A DNA stretch of 8,325 nucleotides. Source: an uncultured bacterium (lineage in GTDB: Bacteria; Bacillota_I; Bacilli_A; RF39; UBA660). The notes below the pieces were generated by a model. The model had not been told where the DNA came from. It searched no databases and saw only the letters and a program-made list of their open reading frames with translations. The translations under genes were made by a program, and so were the position numbers. Of this stretch, positions 1 through 5,957 are shown in pieces. Within the stretch, counting starts at the first letter, position 1, and every line of letters starts with the position of its first letter. The stretch is taken from positions 1 through 8,325 of the forward strand of contig OMUM01000207.1 in assembly GCA_900314225.1 (NCBI GenBank). The letters are read 5' to 3'.

Positions 1-345
1 GTTAAGTATATTGAAACTAGGAGTTGGAAAACAAATTATAGAGGAGAATTATACATTCATTCGGGATTAGCTAAATTAAGTAAAGATGTTAAAGAAAGAA
101 AAAATTTGTCTGAATTATATAATGAAGATGATTTAAAATATGGGTATATTATTTGTAAATGTAATTTAGTTGATTGTATTTATATGACAGATGAATTTAT
201 AAAAGAAGAAAAAGAAAAGAATCCAAATAATTTTATTGCTGGAAGATATGAAGTTGGTAGATATGCTTGGGTATTAGATGATATTGAACCAATAAAACCG
301 ATTGAAGCAAAAGGAAAATTGGGTATTTGGAATTATAAAAAATAA
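1..345 (+). CDS. ASCH-domain protein, 5'-truncated by the window edge
   Basis: An open frame runs from base 1 to a TAA at 343-345, giving 114 residues with no start inside the window. A TTG at 106 could be called as a start, but the conserved part of the protein lies before it, so the gene clearly begins upstream of the window. The visible N-terminal part reads KYIETRSW, then TNYRGELYIHSG (residues 2-23), and the C-terminal part reads GRYAWVLDD, IEPI and GKLGIWNY. These are the hallmarks of the ASCH domain, a PUA-like beta-barrel fold thought to bind RNA or nucleotides. By comparison with the family, only about 15-25 N-terminal residues are missing. The cellular substrate is unknown. The next gene starts 31 nt downstream on the same strand, so cotranscription with the GNAT gene is likely. 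Confidence 0.8.
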   Translation, partial: VKYIETRSWKTNYRGELYIHSGLAKLSKDVKERKNLSELYNEDDLKYGYIICKCNLVDCIYMTDEFIKEEKEKNPNNFIAGRYEVGRYAWVLDDIEPIKPIEAKGKLGIWNYKK

Positions 346-362
346 TGGATAATATGATATTT

Positions 363-368
363 AAAGGA
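363..368 (+). promoter_or_regulatory. Ribosome binding site of the GNAT gene
   Basis: AAAGGA, eight bases before the ATG at 377. It supports that start. Confidence 0.6.
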
Positions 369-376
369 ATGTTAAC

Positions 377-886
377 ATGATAAAAATCGAAAGTTTAAAA
401 GACTATGCTAATAAAAAAGAACAAGAAGATTTGGGCAATAAAATTTATAACTTAATTAGTTTTGCTGATACTGATTATCCAAATTATAAAGATTGGTTCT
501 TTGAGAAACAACTATTTGAAACTATAAATAGTGAAAATAGGAATATTTTTTTTGTAAGAAATTCCAATAATAAAGATGAAATTATTGCGGTTGCTTGTTT
601 AAAAAACAATAATGAAAAAAAGATATGTACATTATATGTTTTAAATAAATTTAGAGGTCAAGGAATAGGAAATATGCTTATTGAAAAATCAATGGATTGG
701 TTAGGTACAACTAAACCTCTAATAACTTTAACAGATTATAAATATGAAATGTTTAAACCAATTATTGATAAATATAATTGGGAACTAACAGAAGTGGTAA
801 ATGACTTATATAAAGTAAATTCAAAAGAATTGTGTTTCAATGGAACTTTAAATAGAAATAAATCTAAATTATTGAAAAAGATATGA
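377..886 (+). CDS. GNAT-family N-acetyltransferase
   Basis: A 169-residue protein with the GNAT fold, which transfers an acetyl group from acetyl-CoA to an amine. The key signature is RGQGIG at residues 93-98, the pyrophosphate-binding R/QxxGxG/A loop. It follows the strand CTLYVL (84-89) and precedes the helix NMLIEKSMDWL. The 115-140 region (LITLTDYKYEMFKPIIDKYNWEL) fits the later strand and helix of the fold. The ATG at 377 is preceded by AAAGGA at 363-368, a good ribosome binding site. The final TGA lies inside the hairpin at 875-907. The substrate cannot be read from the sequence: it could be a small molecule, a protein or an RNA-linked group. The gene lies 31 nt after one ASCH gene and faces a second one. 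Confidence 0.82.
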   Translation: MIKIESLKDYANKKEQEDLGNKIYNLISFADTDYPNYKDWFFEKQLFETINSENRNIFFVRNSNNKDEIIAVACLKNNNEKKICTLYVLNKFRGQGIGNMLIEKSMDWLGTTKPLITLTDYKYEMFKPIIDKYNWELTEVVNDLYKVNSKELCFNGTLNRNKSKLLKKI

Positions 887-907
887 AAATTATTTTCATA
901 TCTTTTT
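875..907. terminator. Bidirectional rho-independent terminator between convergent genes
   Basis: A perfect 15-bp inverted repeat: AAAAAGATATGAAAA (875-889), a TTA loop (890-892), then TTTTCATATCTTTTT (893-907). The right arm ends in a T run on the plus strand (903-908), and the left arm gives a T run on the minus strand, so it can stop transcription from both sides. The left arm contains the TGA stop of the GNAT gene (884-886), and the right arm reaches the TAA of the minus-strand ASCH gene (907-909). The stem is AT-rich but long. Confidence 0.8.
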
Positions 908-1245
908 TATAGCAATTCAATTCTAATTCCTAATACTCCATATTTTTCTTGCATTTCCTTAGAATAAAACTCTTCTAGTACATTAATTAATTCATTTTTA
1001 GTTATAGATTTGTCTGCTAAAATAGACATATCAAAATCTTTAAGCATATCTTCAAAAGTCCTATAATTTAATAAACCAATAACTTTAGTATTAAATGATT
1101 CATTAGTAGAAGTATTTGTAAATATAATAGTATCTCCTAGATTTATATTTTTTCTTTTTTCATCATTTAGTCTTATTTCAATTCTTTTAGTACCATTAAG
1201 CATAAAATTATAGTATTTTGGTTGTAATTTCATGTTATGTTTCAT
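907..1245 (-). CDS. Small ASCH-domain protein (second ASCH gene)
   Basis: A 112-residue protein that looks like a stand-alone ASCH (PUA-superfamily) domain. Residues 18-28 read GTKRIEIRLND, followed by KRKNINLGDTIIF. This is the GxKxIExR...GDxIxF pattern that opens the ASCH barrel. The protein closes with EKYGVLGIRIEL, the usual final strand. The middle (residues 60-97) is the helical insert seen in this subgroup. The start is secure: AAAGGAGT lies just before the ATG on the minus strand. The gene begins 13 nt after the murD stop, so the two are probably one transcript. ASCH proteins are predicted RNA-binding or RNA-processing factors. One family member, E. coli YqfB, hydrolyses N4-acetylcytidine, but the Lys/Thr pattern there (KTITIR) differs from KRIEIR here, so the same activity should not be assumed. 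Confidence 0.78.
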   Translation of the reverse strand: MKHNMKLQPKYYNFMLNGTKRIEIRLNDEKRKNINLGDTIIFTNTSTNESFNTKVIGLLNYRTFEDMLKDFDMSILADKSITKNELINVLEEFYSKEMQEKYGVLGIRIELL

Positions 1246-1258
1246 ATTTTTACTCCTT

Positions 1259-2608
1259 TTATTTTATATTATTTACTAAGTCTTTGAATTCTTGACCTCT
1301 AATTTCACATTCTTTATATTGATCCCAAGAAGCAGAAGCAGGAGAAAGTAGAACGACATCTCCGTCTTGCATTATTTCAGTGATCTTTTTAAAGCCGTCT
1401 TTTAAATGTTCATAAATATAAGTATTGATATTTACTTTTTTTCCAAAGTCTTTTACTCTTTCACGACACTCACCGATTCCAATAATTGCTTTTACATTTT
1501 TTATGTATGGGACTAAGTCATTGAAGTCTTGGCCACGTTCTAGGCCACCTAAAATTATAATTATAGGTTCTTTGAAAGAAGCTAAGGCAATTTGAGTACA
1601 TTTAATATTGGTAGCTTCTGTGTCATTATAAAATTTTACACCATGTTTTGTAGATACATATTCAAGACGATGTTCTACACCTTTGAAATTACTAATAGTT
1701 TTTTGGATACTTTCATTTGGAACATTAAATTCTTTAGCAATACTAATTGCTCCCATAATATTTTCTAGATTATGAAGACCTGGAATTTTTATAATAGCAG
1801 TTGCCATTACTTCTTCATCATTATAATAGATTTTATTATTTTCTAGGTATGTACCAAAACATTTTTCTTTACTTGAAAAATATTTTTTTTGTGACTTAAT
1901 ATCTTTTAATTTTTTCATAGCATTACTATTATTATAATTAATAATAGCAATATCTTCTTTATTTTGATTCCTAAACATTTTACATTTAGTTTCCATGTAT
2001 TTATCAAATGATCCATCGAAAAAATCTATGTGAGCAGGACTAAAATTTGTAACTAGGGCAATATGAGGTTTAAATTCTACAAAATTAACACTTTGTTGAC
2101 AACTAACTTCCATGACAATAATATCATTACTTTTTAGACTATCTAAAATAGAAATTAGAGGATAACCAATATTTCCTGCAAGATGAACTCTATTACCAAA
2201 ATAATCATGTAATATATTATAAGTTAGGGTAGTAGTGGTTGTTTTTCCATTAGTACCTGTAATACCAACTAAAGTTACATCTTTTGGTAGAAGACGATAA
2301 GCAACTTCAACTTCATTTAATACAGGAATATTTAGGCTTTCTGCTTGTTTTACCATTTTATGGTCATTTTTAATACCAGGATTTTTTATAACATAATCAA
2401 AACTTTCATCTAATAAATCATCAGGATGATGGCCAAATATTAATTTTACTCCTAAATCTTTTAATTCTTTAATTTTATTTGGATCTTGTTTAGCCTCAGC
2501 CCCACCATCATTTAAAATAATTTCATTATCTCTTTTACTAAGATATTTACTTACTTCATAGCCAGATCTTGCCATACCAAGAACTAATATTTTATTATTT
2601 TTAAACAT
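1259..2608 (-). CDS. murD: UDP-N-acetylmuramoyl-L-alanine--D-glutamate ligase (MurD)
   Basis: Cytoplasmic ATP-dependent ligase that adds D-glutamate to UDP-MurNAc-L-Ala in peptidoglycan precursor synthesis. Read from the ATG at 2608 it has 449 residues, normal for MurD. An N-terminal Rossmann-like domain (KILVLGMARSG) binds UDP. The P-loop GTNGKTT is at 118-124. AHID with H193 and the probable carbamylated lysine K208 follow (H-to-K spacing of 15, as in E. coli). EHRLEY is near 312-317, GGLERGQDF near 354-362 and LLSPASASWDQY near 420-431. A TTG at 2620 would add four residues, but GGTG at 2615-2618 is correctly placed for the ATG and would lie inside the longer reading. Oddities: the usual NDSKATN is NDTEATN (328-334), and the usual EVSSFQL is EVSCQQS (167-173). 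A second ASCH gene follows 13 nt downstream. Confidence 0.95.
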   Translation of the reverse strand: MFKNNKILVLGMARSGYEVSKYLSKRDNEIILNDGGAEAKQDPNKIKELKDLGVKLIFGHHPDDLLDESFDYVIKNPGIKNDHKMVKQAESLNIPVLNEVEVAYRLLPKDVTLVGITGTNGKTTTTTLTYNILHDYFGNRVHLAGNIGYPLISILDSLKSNDIIVMEVSCQQSVNFVEFKPHIALVTNFSPAHIDFFDGSFDKYMETKCKMFRNQNKEDIAIINYNNSNAMKKLKDIKSQKKYFSSKEKCFGTYLENNKIYYNDEEVMATAIIKIPGLHNLENIMGAISIAKEFNVPNESIQKTISNFKGVEHRLEYVSTKHGVKFYNDTEATNIKCTQIALASFKEPIIIILGGLERGQDFNDLVPYIKNVKAIIGIGECRERVKDFGKKVNINTYIYEHLKDGFKKITEIMQDGDVVLLSPASASWDQYKECEIRGQEFKDLVNNIK

Positions 2609-2614
2609 ATTTAT

Positions 2615-2618
2615 CACC
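2615..2618 (-). promoter_or_regulatory. Ribosome binding site deciding the murD start
   Basis: GGTG on the minus strand, six bases before the ATG at 2608 (GGTGATAAATATG). The arrangement echoes the parE start, GGAGTGATAAATAATG. It favours the ATG over the TTG at 2620, which would place this site within the coding region. Confidence 0.55.
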
Positions 2619-2624
2619 AAACTA

Positions 2625-2630
2625 ATTATA
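2625..2630 (-). promoter_or_regulatory. Possible -10 box of the murD promoter
   Basis: TATAAT on the minus strand, 16 bases before the murD ATG. No good -35 box is visible at 16-18 nt spacing, and the implied leader would only just include the ribosome binding site, so this is a weak call. Confidence 0.3.
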
Positions 2631-2640
2631 TACTAAATAT

Positions 2641-2669
2641 TTGAGAAAAGAATAGATAAATGTTATAAT
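2641..2669 (+). promoter_or_regulatory. SigA-type promoter of the macrodomain operon
   Basis: TTGAGA (2641-2646), a 17-nt spacer, and TATAAT (2664-2669) preceded by TG at 2661-2662, giving an extended -10 box. A start point near 2676 leaves a leader of about 25 nt containing GGAG at 2692-2695. Confidence 0.8.
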
Positions 2670-2700
2670 TGACATAAATTATTAAAAAAATGGAGTATTT

Positions 2701-3456
2701 ATGGAGAAATTAGATAGATTAATTAGATATTTATTAGATGAATTAGGAGAAGAATATGAAATACCATCTAGTTTAGAAGAAAAAAGATATTTATATAAAA
2801 CACTTGTTAATATTAGATTACCTAAACCAATAAGTGAAGATTATTTAAAATTAGAAGATGAGTATTTACAAGATAATTTAAAAGGAAAAGTAATTGATAT
2901 TAATAATTTTAAGGGAGAAAAGATATTTCTATATAAAGGCGATATTACTAAATTAAATTGTTCAGCAATAGTAAATCCAGGAAATGAAAATGGAATTGGT
3001 TGTTTTGAACCAAGTCATAATTGTTTAGATAATGTTATTAATACTAATGCTGGTATGAGACTTAGACTGGCTTGTGATGAAATTATGAAAAAGAAAAATT
3101 ATCATTTAGAAACTAGTGAATGTATAATAACTAAAGCTTTTAATTTACCTTGTAAATATGTTATTGAAACAGTTGGACCTATTGTTAGGAATACTCTTAC
3201 TGATAAAGAAAGAATAGATTTAAGAAATTGTTATTTAAATAGTTTAGAACTTGCAAAAAAGAGTAATATTAGAACTATTGCATTTCCATGTATTTCTACA
3301 GGTATATTTAATTTTCCTAATGGAGAAGCTGCTAGTATTGCTTATAATACAATAAAAGAATATTTAGATAATAATAAAGATTCTTTTGATAAGATTATTA
3401 TTTGTACTTATAAAGATATTGATTATAACTATTATAAAAAATTAATTAATAACTAG
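2701..3456 (+). CDS. Zinc-type macrodomain protein-ADP-ribose hydrolase
   Basis: A 251-residue macrodomain protein of the class known from Staphylococcus and Streptococcus (SauMacro/SpyMacro), which removes ADP-ribose from proteins. A helical N-terminal extension (about 1-70) precedes the macro fold. GDI at 80-82 and IVN ending at N92 open the ADP-ribose pocket. GCFEPSHNCLDN holds the zinc ligands C101, H106 and C108, with the C-x4-H-x-C spacing of this class. VGPIV starts at 158, and CISTGIFNFP (STG at 199-201) forms the phosphate loop. The usual NAAN is NPGN (92-95), and the usual VIHTVGP is VIETVGP. In cocci this protein is encoded next to a sirtuin ADP-ribosyltransferase and lipoate genes; none are visible here. 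A strong promoter lies directly upstream, with GGAG at 2692-2695. The next gene follows after 11 nt. Confidence 0.88.
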   Translation: MEKLDRLIRYLLDELGEEYEIPSSLEEKRYLYKTLVNIRLPKPISEDYLKLEDEYLQDNLKGKVIDINNFKGEKIFLYKGDITKLNCSAIVNPGNENGIGCFEPSHNCLDNVINTNAGMRLRLACDEIMKKKNYHLETSECIITKAFNLPCKYVIETVGPIVRNTLTDKERIDLRNCYLNSLELAKKSNIRTIAFPCISTGIFNFPNGEAASIAYNTIKEYLDNNKDSFDKIIICTYKDIDYNYYKKLINN

Positions 3457-3467
3457 GATTTGATTGA

Positions 3468-4031
3468 ATGAAAAAAGCAACTAAATTTTTAATAATAATT
3501 ATGTTAATAGGAACAATTGGTTTATTAATATATAGAATAAGTAATGGTATATATTATAGAATACCTACTGATTTATCATTATTTGTAGTTTTATTGATAC
3601 CTATTGTCTTAAATAAATATGTTTCTTTATCTAATATAGATAAATTAGTTATTTATATATTTATTTTTATAGCTGATTTTTTAGGGTGTGTAGTTAATCT
3701 ATTTAAGTATATTTCTTGGTTTGATACTTTTACACATTTTTTATCTGGTATATTTTTCTTTTATGTTGGACTAAGAGTATTATATTTATTTAAAGCTTAT
3801 AATAAAAATATTTATTTTAATATAGTTTTTGCTTTAGGAGTTGTTTTTTCTTCTGCTTGTATTTGGGAGATATTTGAATTTTTTATGGATAGGTTTTTTA
3901 ATATGAATTTGCAACATTATAAAGATACTGGAGTATTAGATACGATGGAAGATATTATTGCTTGTAGTTTGGGTGGAGTTTTAGCAACTTTTATTTATAA
4001 AAAAGTTAATGACAAATTAAAAAAAATATAA
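3468..4031 (+). CDS. DUF2238/YjdF-like integral membrane protein
   Basis: A 187-residue protein that is hydrophobic almost throughout, with about six membrane helices near residues 7-22, 36-49, 60-78, 87-108, 116-136 and 161-177. Polar residues sit inside or beside helices in a pattern I associate with the DUF2238/YjdF family: DTFTHFLSG (H90), WEIFEFFMD (E134, E137) and DTMEDIIA (D158, D162). These could form a metal or ion site, but that is inference, and no function is established for the family. The only ribosome binding site candidate is AGGA overlapping the stop of the macrodomain gene (3455-3458), which suggests translation linked to that gene. The lysine-rich C-terminus (KKVNDKLKK) probably lies in the cytoplasm. 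No separate promoter is seen, so I place it in the macrodomain operon. Confidence 0.7.
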   Translation: MKKATKFLIIIMLIGTIGLLIYRISNGIYYRIPTDLSLFVVLLIPIVLNKYVSLSNIDKLVIYIFIFIADFLGCVVNLFKYISWFDTFTHFLSGIFFFYVGLRVLYLFKAYNKNIYFNIVFALGVVFSSACIWEIFEFFMDRFFNMNLQHYKDTGVLDTMEDIIACSLGGVLATFIYKKVNDKLKKI

Positions 4032-4032
4032 T
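4027..4032 (+). promoter_or_regulatory. Possible -10 box for tRNA-Gln
   Basis: TATAAT overlapping the stop codon of the membrane-protein gene, placed so that transcription would start about 9 nt before the tRNA. No convincing -35 box is seen, so read-through from the upstream operon is an alternative. Confidence 0.3.
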
Positions 4033-4048
4033 AAAATATATATGTGAT

Positions 4049-4123
4049 TGCCCTATAGCCAAGTGGTAAGGCAGTGCGCTCTGACCGCATTACGCGTTAG
4101 TTCGAATCTAACTAGGGCAGCCA
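4049..4123 (+). tRNA. tRNA-Gln (anticodon CUG)
   Basis: A complete 75-nt cloverleaf with encoded CCA. The acceptor stem TGCCCTA (4049-4055) pairs with TAGGGCA (4113-4119), followed by discriminator G4120 and CCA (4121-4123). The D stem is GCC/GGC. The anticodon stem GTGCG/CGCAT includes one G-U pair, and its loop CTCTGAC has anticodon CTG at 4081-4083. The T arm is GTTAG, TTCGAAT, CTAAC. The weak U1-A72 pair and G73 are typical of bacterial tRNA-Gln. It decodes CAG, which is rare here but used, for example in gltX and parE. It lies 17 nt after the membrane-protein gene and just upstream of the gltX promoter. Confidence 0.95.
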
Positions 4124-4134
4124 TTTATATAATT

Positions 4135-4160
4135 AAAGTGTTTTAGACACTTTTTCTTTT
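4135..4160 (+). terminator. Rho-independent terminator after tRNA-Gln
   Basis: Hairpin AAAGTGT (4135-4141) with ACACTTT (4147-4153) around a short TTTAG loop. It continues into the T-rich run 4151-4160, 11 nt after the tRNA end. It separates the tRNA from the gltX promoter. Confidence 0.8.
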
Positions 4161-4167
4161 TCTATAA

Positions 4168-4197
4168 TTGCATTTTAGATAAAGGGTATGCTATAAT
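4168..4197 (+). promoter_or_regulatory. SigA-type promoter of gltX
   Basis: TTGCAT (4168-4173), an 18-nt spacer and TATAAT (4192-4197), with TG at 4189-4190 making an extended -10 box. The start point would be near 4204, leaving a leader of about 20 nt. No T-box-like structure fits in so short a leader. Confidence 0.75.
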
Positions 4198-4210
4198 CTA
4201 AAGCGTTAAA

Positions 4211-4216
4211 GAGGTG
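4211..4216 (+). promoter_or_regulatory. Ribosome binding site deciding the gltX start
   Basis: GAGGTG, six bases before the ATG at 4223. The alternative GTG start at 4214 lies inside this site, so it is very unlikely. Confidence 0.75.
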
Positions 4217-4222
4217 TATAAA

Positions 4223-5884
4223 ATGAGTGAAGAAGAAAGAAGAGAGCTTGCAGATATTTTGTTTCCTAATTTAAAACATGATATTGCTTATTATGAGGAT
4301 TTATATCCAGAACGAGACCTACCAGATGGGGCAATGGTTACAAGATATGGTCCTTCTCCTACAGGAAGTGTTCATTTAGGAAATTTATTTAGTGCTTTTT
4401 GTGATATGATTTATGCTAGACAGTCAGGTGGAGTTTTCTTTTTAAGAATAGAAGATACTGATCAAAAAAGAATGGTTGAAGGTGGAATTGAGAATATTAC
4501 TGGCGTTTTAAAAGGATTTAATATTATTCCTAATGAAGGTTATACTTATGGTGGTAATTATGGTCCATATAAACAAAGTGATAGAACGGAAATATATCAA
4601 ACTTATGTAAAAGATTTAATAGTAAGAGGCCTTGCTTATCCTTGCTTTATGAGCGAAGAAGAACTTGCTAGTATTAAGGAAGAACAAGAAATTAATAAGA
4701 CTAAGATTGGGGTATATGGAGTATATGCTGTTGATAGAGATTTATCTCTTGCTGAAGTAAAAGAACATCTTAAAAATAATGATTCTTATGTAATTAGATT
4801 AAAAAGTCCAGGGGATGCTAATAAACAGATAGAAGTAGTTGATTGTATAAAGGGAAAGATTAAATTCCCAGAATATGATATGGACTCAGTTCTATTAAAA
4901 AAAGATGGTACGCCAACATATCACTTAGCTCATGCTATAGATGATCATTTGATGCATACAACTCATGTTATTAGAGGAGATGAGTGGGTATCAAGTATTC
5001 CTCTACATTATCAATTATTTCAAATATTAGGATTTAAACCAGTAAAATATGCTCATATTGCACCAATTACTATTAAAGATCCAGAAACTGGAACAATTAG
5101 AAAACTATCTAAAAGAAAAGATCCATGGGCTGGAGCAAAATTCTATGAAGAGTCTGGTATTCCAATAGATGCTCTTCACTTATATCTAGCAACTATTGCG
5201 AATTCTAACTTTGAAGAGTGGTATCTTAAAAATCAAGATAAATCAATAAGTGATTTTAAATTTAGTTTTGATAAGATGGCTATTGGTGGAACTAGTTTTG
5301 ATGCCTTAAAATTTAATAATATTTGTAAGACTTATTTTTCACGTAAGAGTGGAGAAGAGGTTTATAATGAAACACTTAATTGGGCTAAAACTTATGATAA
5401 AGACTATGCTAAATTATTAAGTGCTAATAAAAGTGATATGATTAAATTCTTAAGTATTGAAAAAGATGGGCCTCGTCCACGTAAAGATATATCTAAATAT
5501 AGTGATGTTAAAGAAGAGTTTTCTTATGCAATTGATTCAATGTTTGATGCCGAGTTCTATTCTAAGTTTGATGGAGATAAGACATATGATATTGACTTAG
5601 TATTAGATTATTTAAATAATTATTTAGATTTAGATGTTAGTAATGAAGAGTGGTTTAATAAAGTACGTGAATTTGCACTTATTAATGGTTATGCTGCTAC
5701 TCCTAAAGAATATAAGAAGAATCCTGATTCTTATAAAGGTCATGTAGGAGATGTTTGTGAAGCACTTAGAGTTATGATAACAGGTAGACTTAAATCACCT
5801 GACTTATATAGTATTATGAAAATACTTGGAAAAGATAAAATATTAAAAAGAGTAGATTTATATAAAAAATTTATTAATAAATAG
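4223..5884 (+). CDS. gltX: Glutamate--tRNA ligase (GluRS), long form
   Basis: Class I aminoacyl-tRNA synthetase that attaches glutamate to tRNA-Glu. The 553 residues make it longer than the usual bacterial enzyme of about 480-500 and match the long form I know from clostridial relatives. After an N-terminal extension (ELADILFPN...YYEDLYPERDLP), the nucleotide-binding motif YGPSPTGSVHLGN spans 42-54 (HIGH = HLGN, 51-54). LRIEDTD follows near 74-80, THVIRGDEW near 247-255 and the KMSKS loop as KLSKR at 294-298. The helical C-terminal part should bind the anticodon. A GTG at 4214 is in frame, but GAGGTG (4211-4216) is an ideal ribosome binding site for the ATG at 4223, so I use the ATG. The gene is a single transcription unit with its own promoter and terminator. 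Whether it also charges tRNA-Gln cannot be told from motifs alone. Confidence 0.93.
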   Translation: MSEEERRELADILFPNLKHDIAYYEDLYPERDLPDGAMVTRYGPSPTGSVHLGNLFSAFCDMIYARQSGGVFFLRIEDTDQKRMVEGGIENITGVLKGFNIIPNEGYTYGGNYGPYKQSDRTEIYQTYVKDLIVRGLAYPCFMSEEELASIKEEQEINKTKIGVYGVYAVDRDLSLAEVKEHLKNNDSYVIRLKSPGDANKQIEVVDCIKGKIKFPEYDMDSVLLKKDGTPTYHLAHAIDDHLMHTTHVIRGDEWVSSIPLHYQLFQILGFKPVKYAHIAPITIKDPETGTIRKLSKRKDPWAGAKFYEESGIPIDALHLYLATIANSNFEEWYLKNQDKSISDFKFSFDKMAIGGTSFDALKFNNICKTYFSRKSGEEVYNETLNWAKTYDKDYAKLLSANKSDMIKFLSIEKDGPRPRKDISKYSDVKEEFSYAIDSMFDAEFYSKFDGDKTYDIDLVLDYLNNYLDLDVSNEEWFNKVREFALINGYAATPKEYKKNPDSYKGHVGDVCEALRVMITGRLKSPDLYSIMKILGKDKILKRVDLYKKFINK

Positions 5885-5890
5885 AAATTT

Positions 5891-5919
5891 ACTAGAAGCT
5901 TGGCTTTTAGTTTTTCTTT
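5891..5919 (+). terminator. Rho-independent terminator of gltX
   Basis: ACTAGAAGC (5891-5899), a TTG loop, and GCTTTTAGT (5903-5911) form a 9-bp stem with one G-U pair, followed by a T-rich tail (5911-5919). It starts 6 nt after the gltX stop. Confidence 0.82.
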
Positions 5920-5957
5920 GTATAGCAACAAATTTCGTCAAATAAAGTAAAGTTTAA

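Noticed and set aside
884..886. TGA at the GNAT end read as Trp (mycoplasma-type code)
   Set aside because: The TGA lies inside the terminator hairpin, and Trp is encoded by TGG in every gene here. Reading on would run into the opposite gene.
2669..2674. Perfect TTGACA that could be a -35 box before the macrodomain gene
   Set aside because: No -10 box lies 16-18 nt downstream, where the sequence is an A run and the ribosome binding site. The TATAAT just upstream already forms a full promoter with TTGAGA.
4198..4222. Possible T-box or other riboswitch in the gltX leader
   Set aside because: The predicted leader is only about 20 nt and holds little besides the ribosome binding site.
5740..5931. 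Minus-strand open frame of 63 codons
   Set aside because: It lies almost wholly antisense to the gltX 3' end and across its terminator. It has low-complexity hydrophobic content and no family resemblance.
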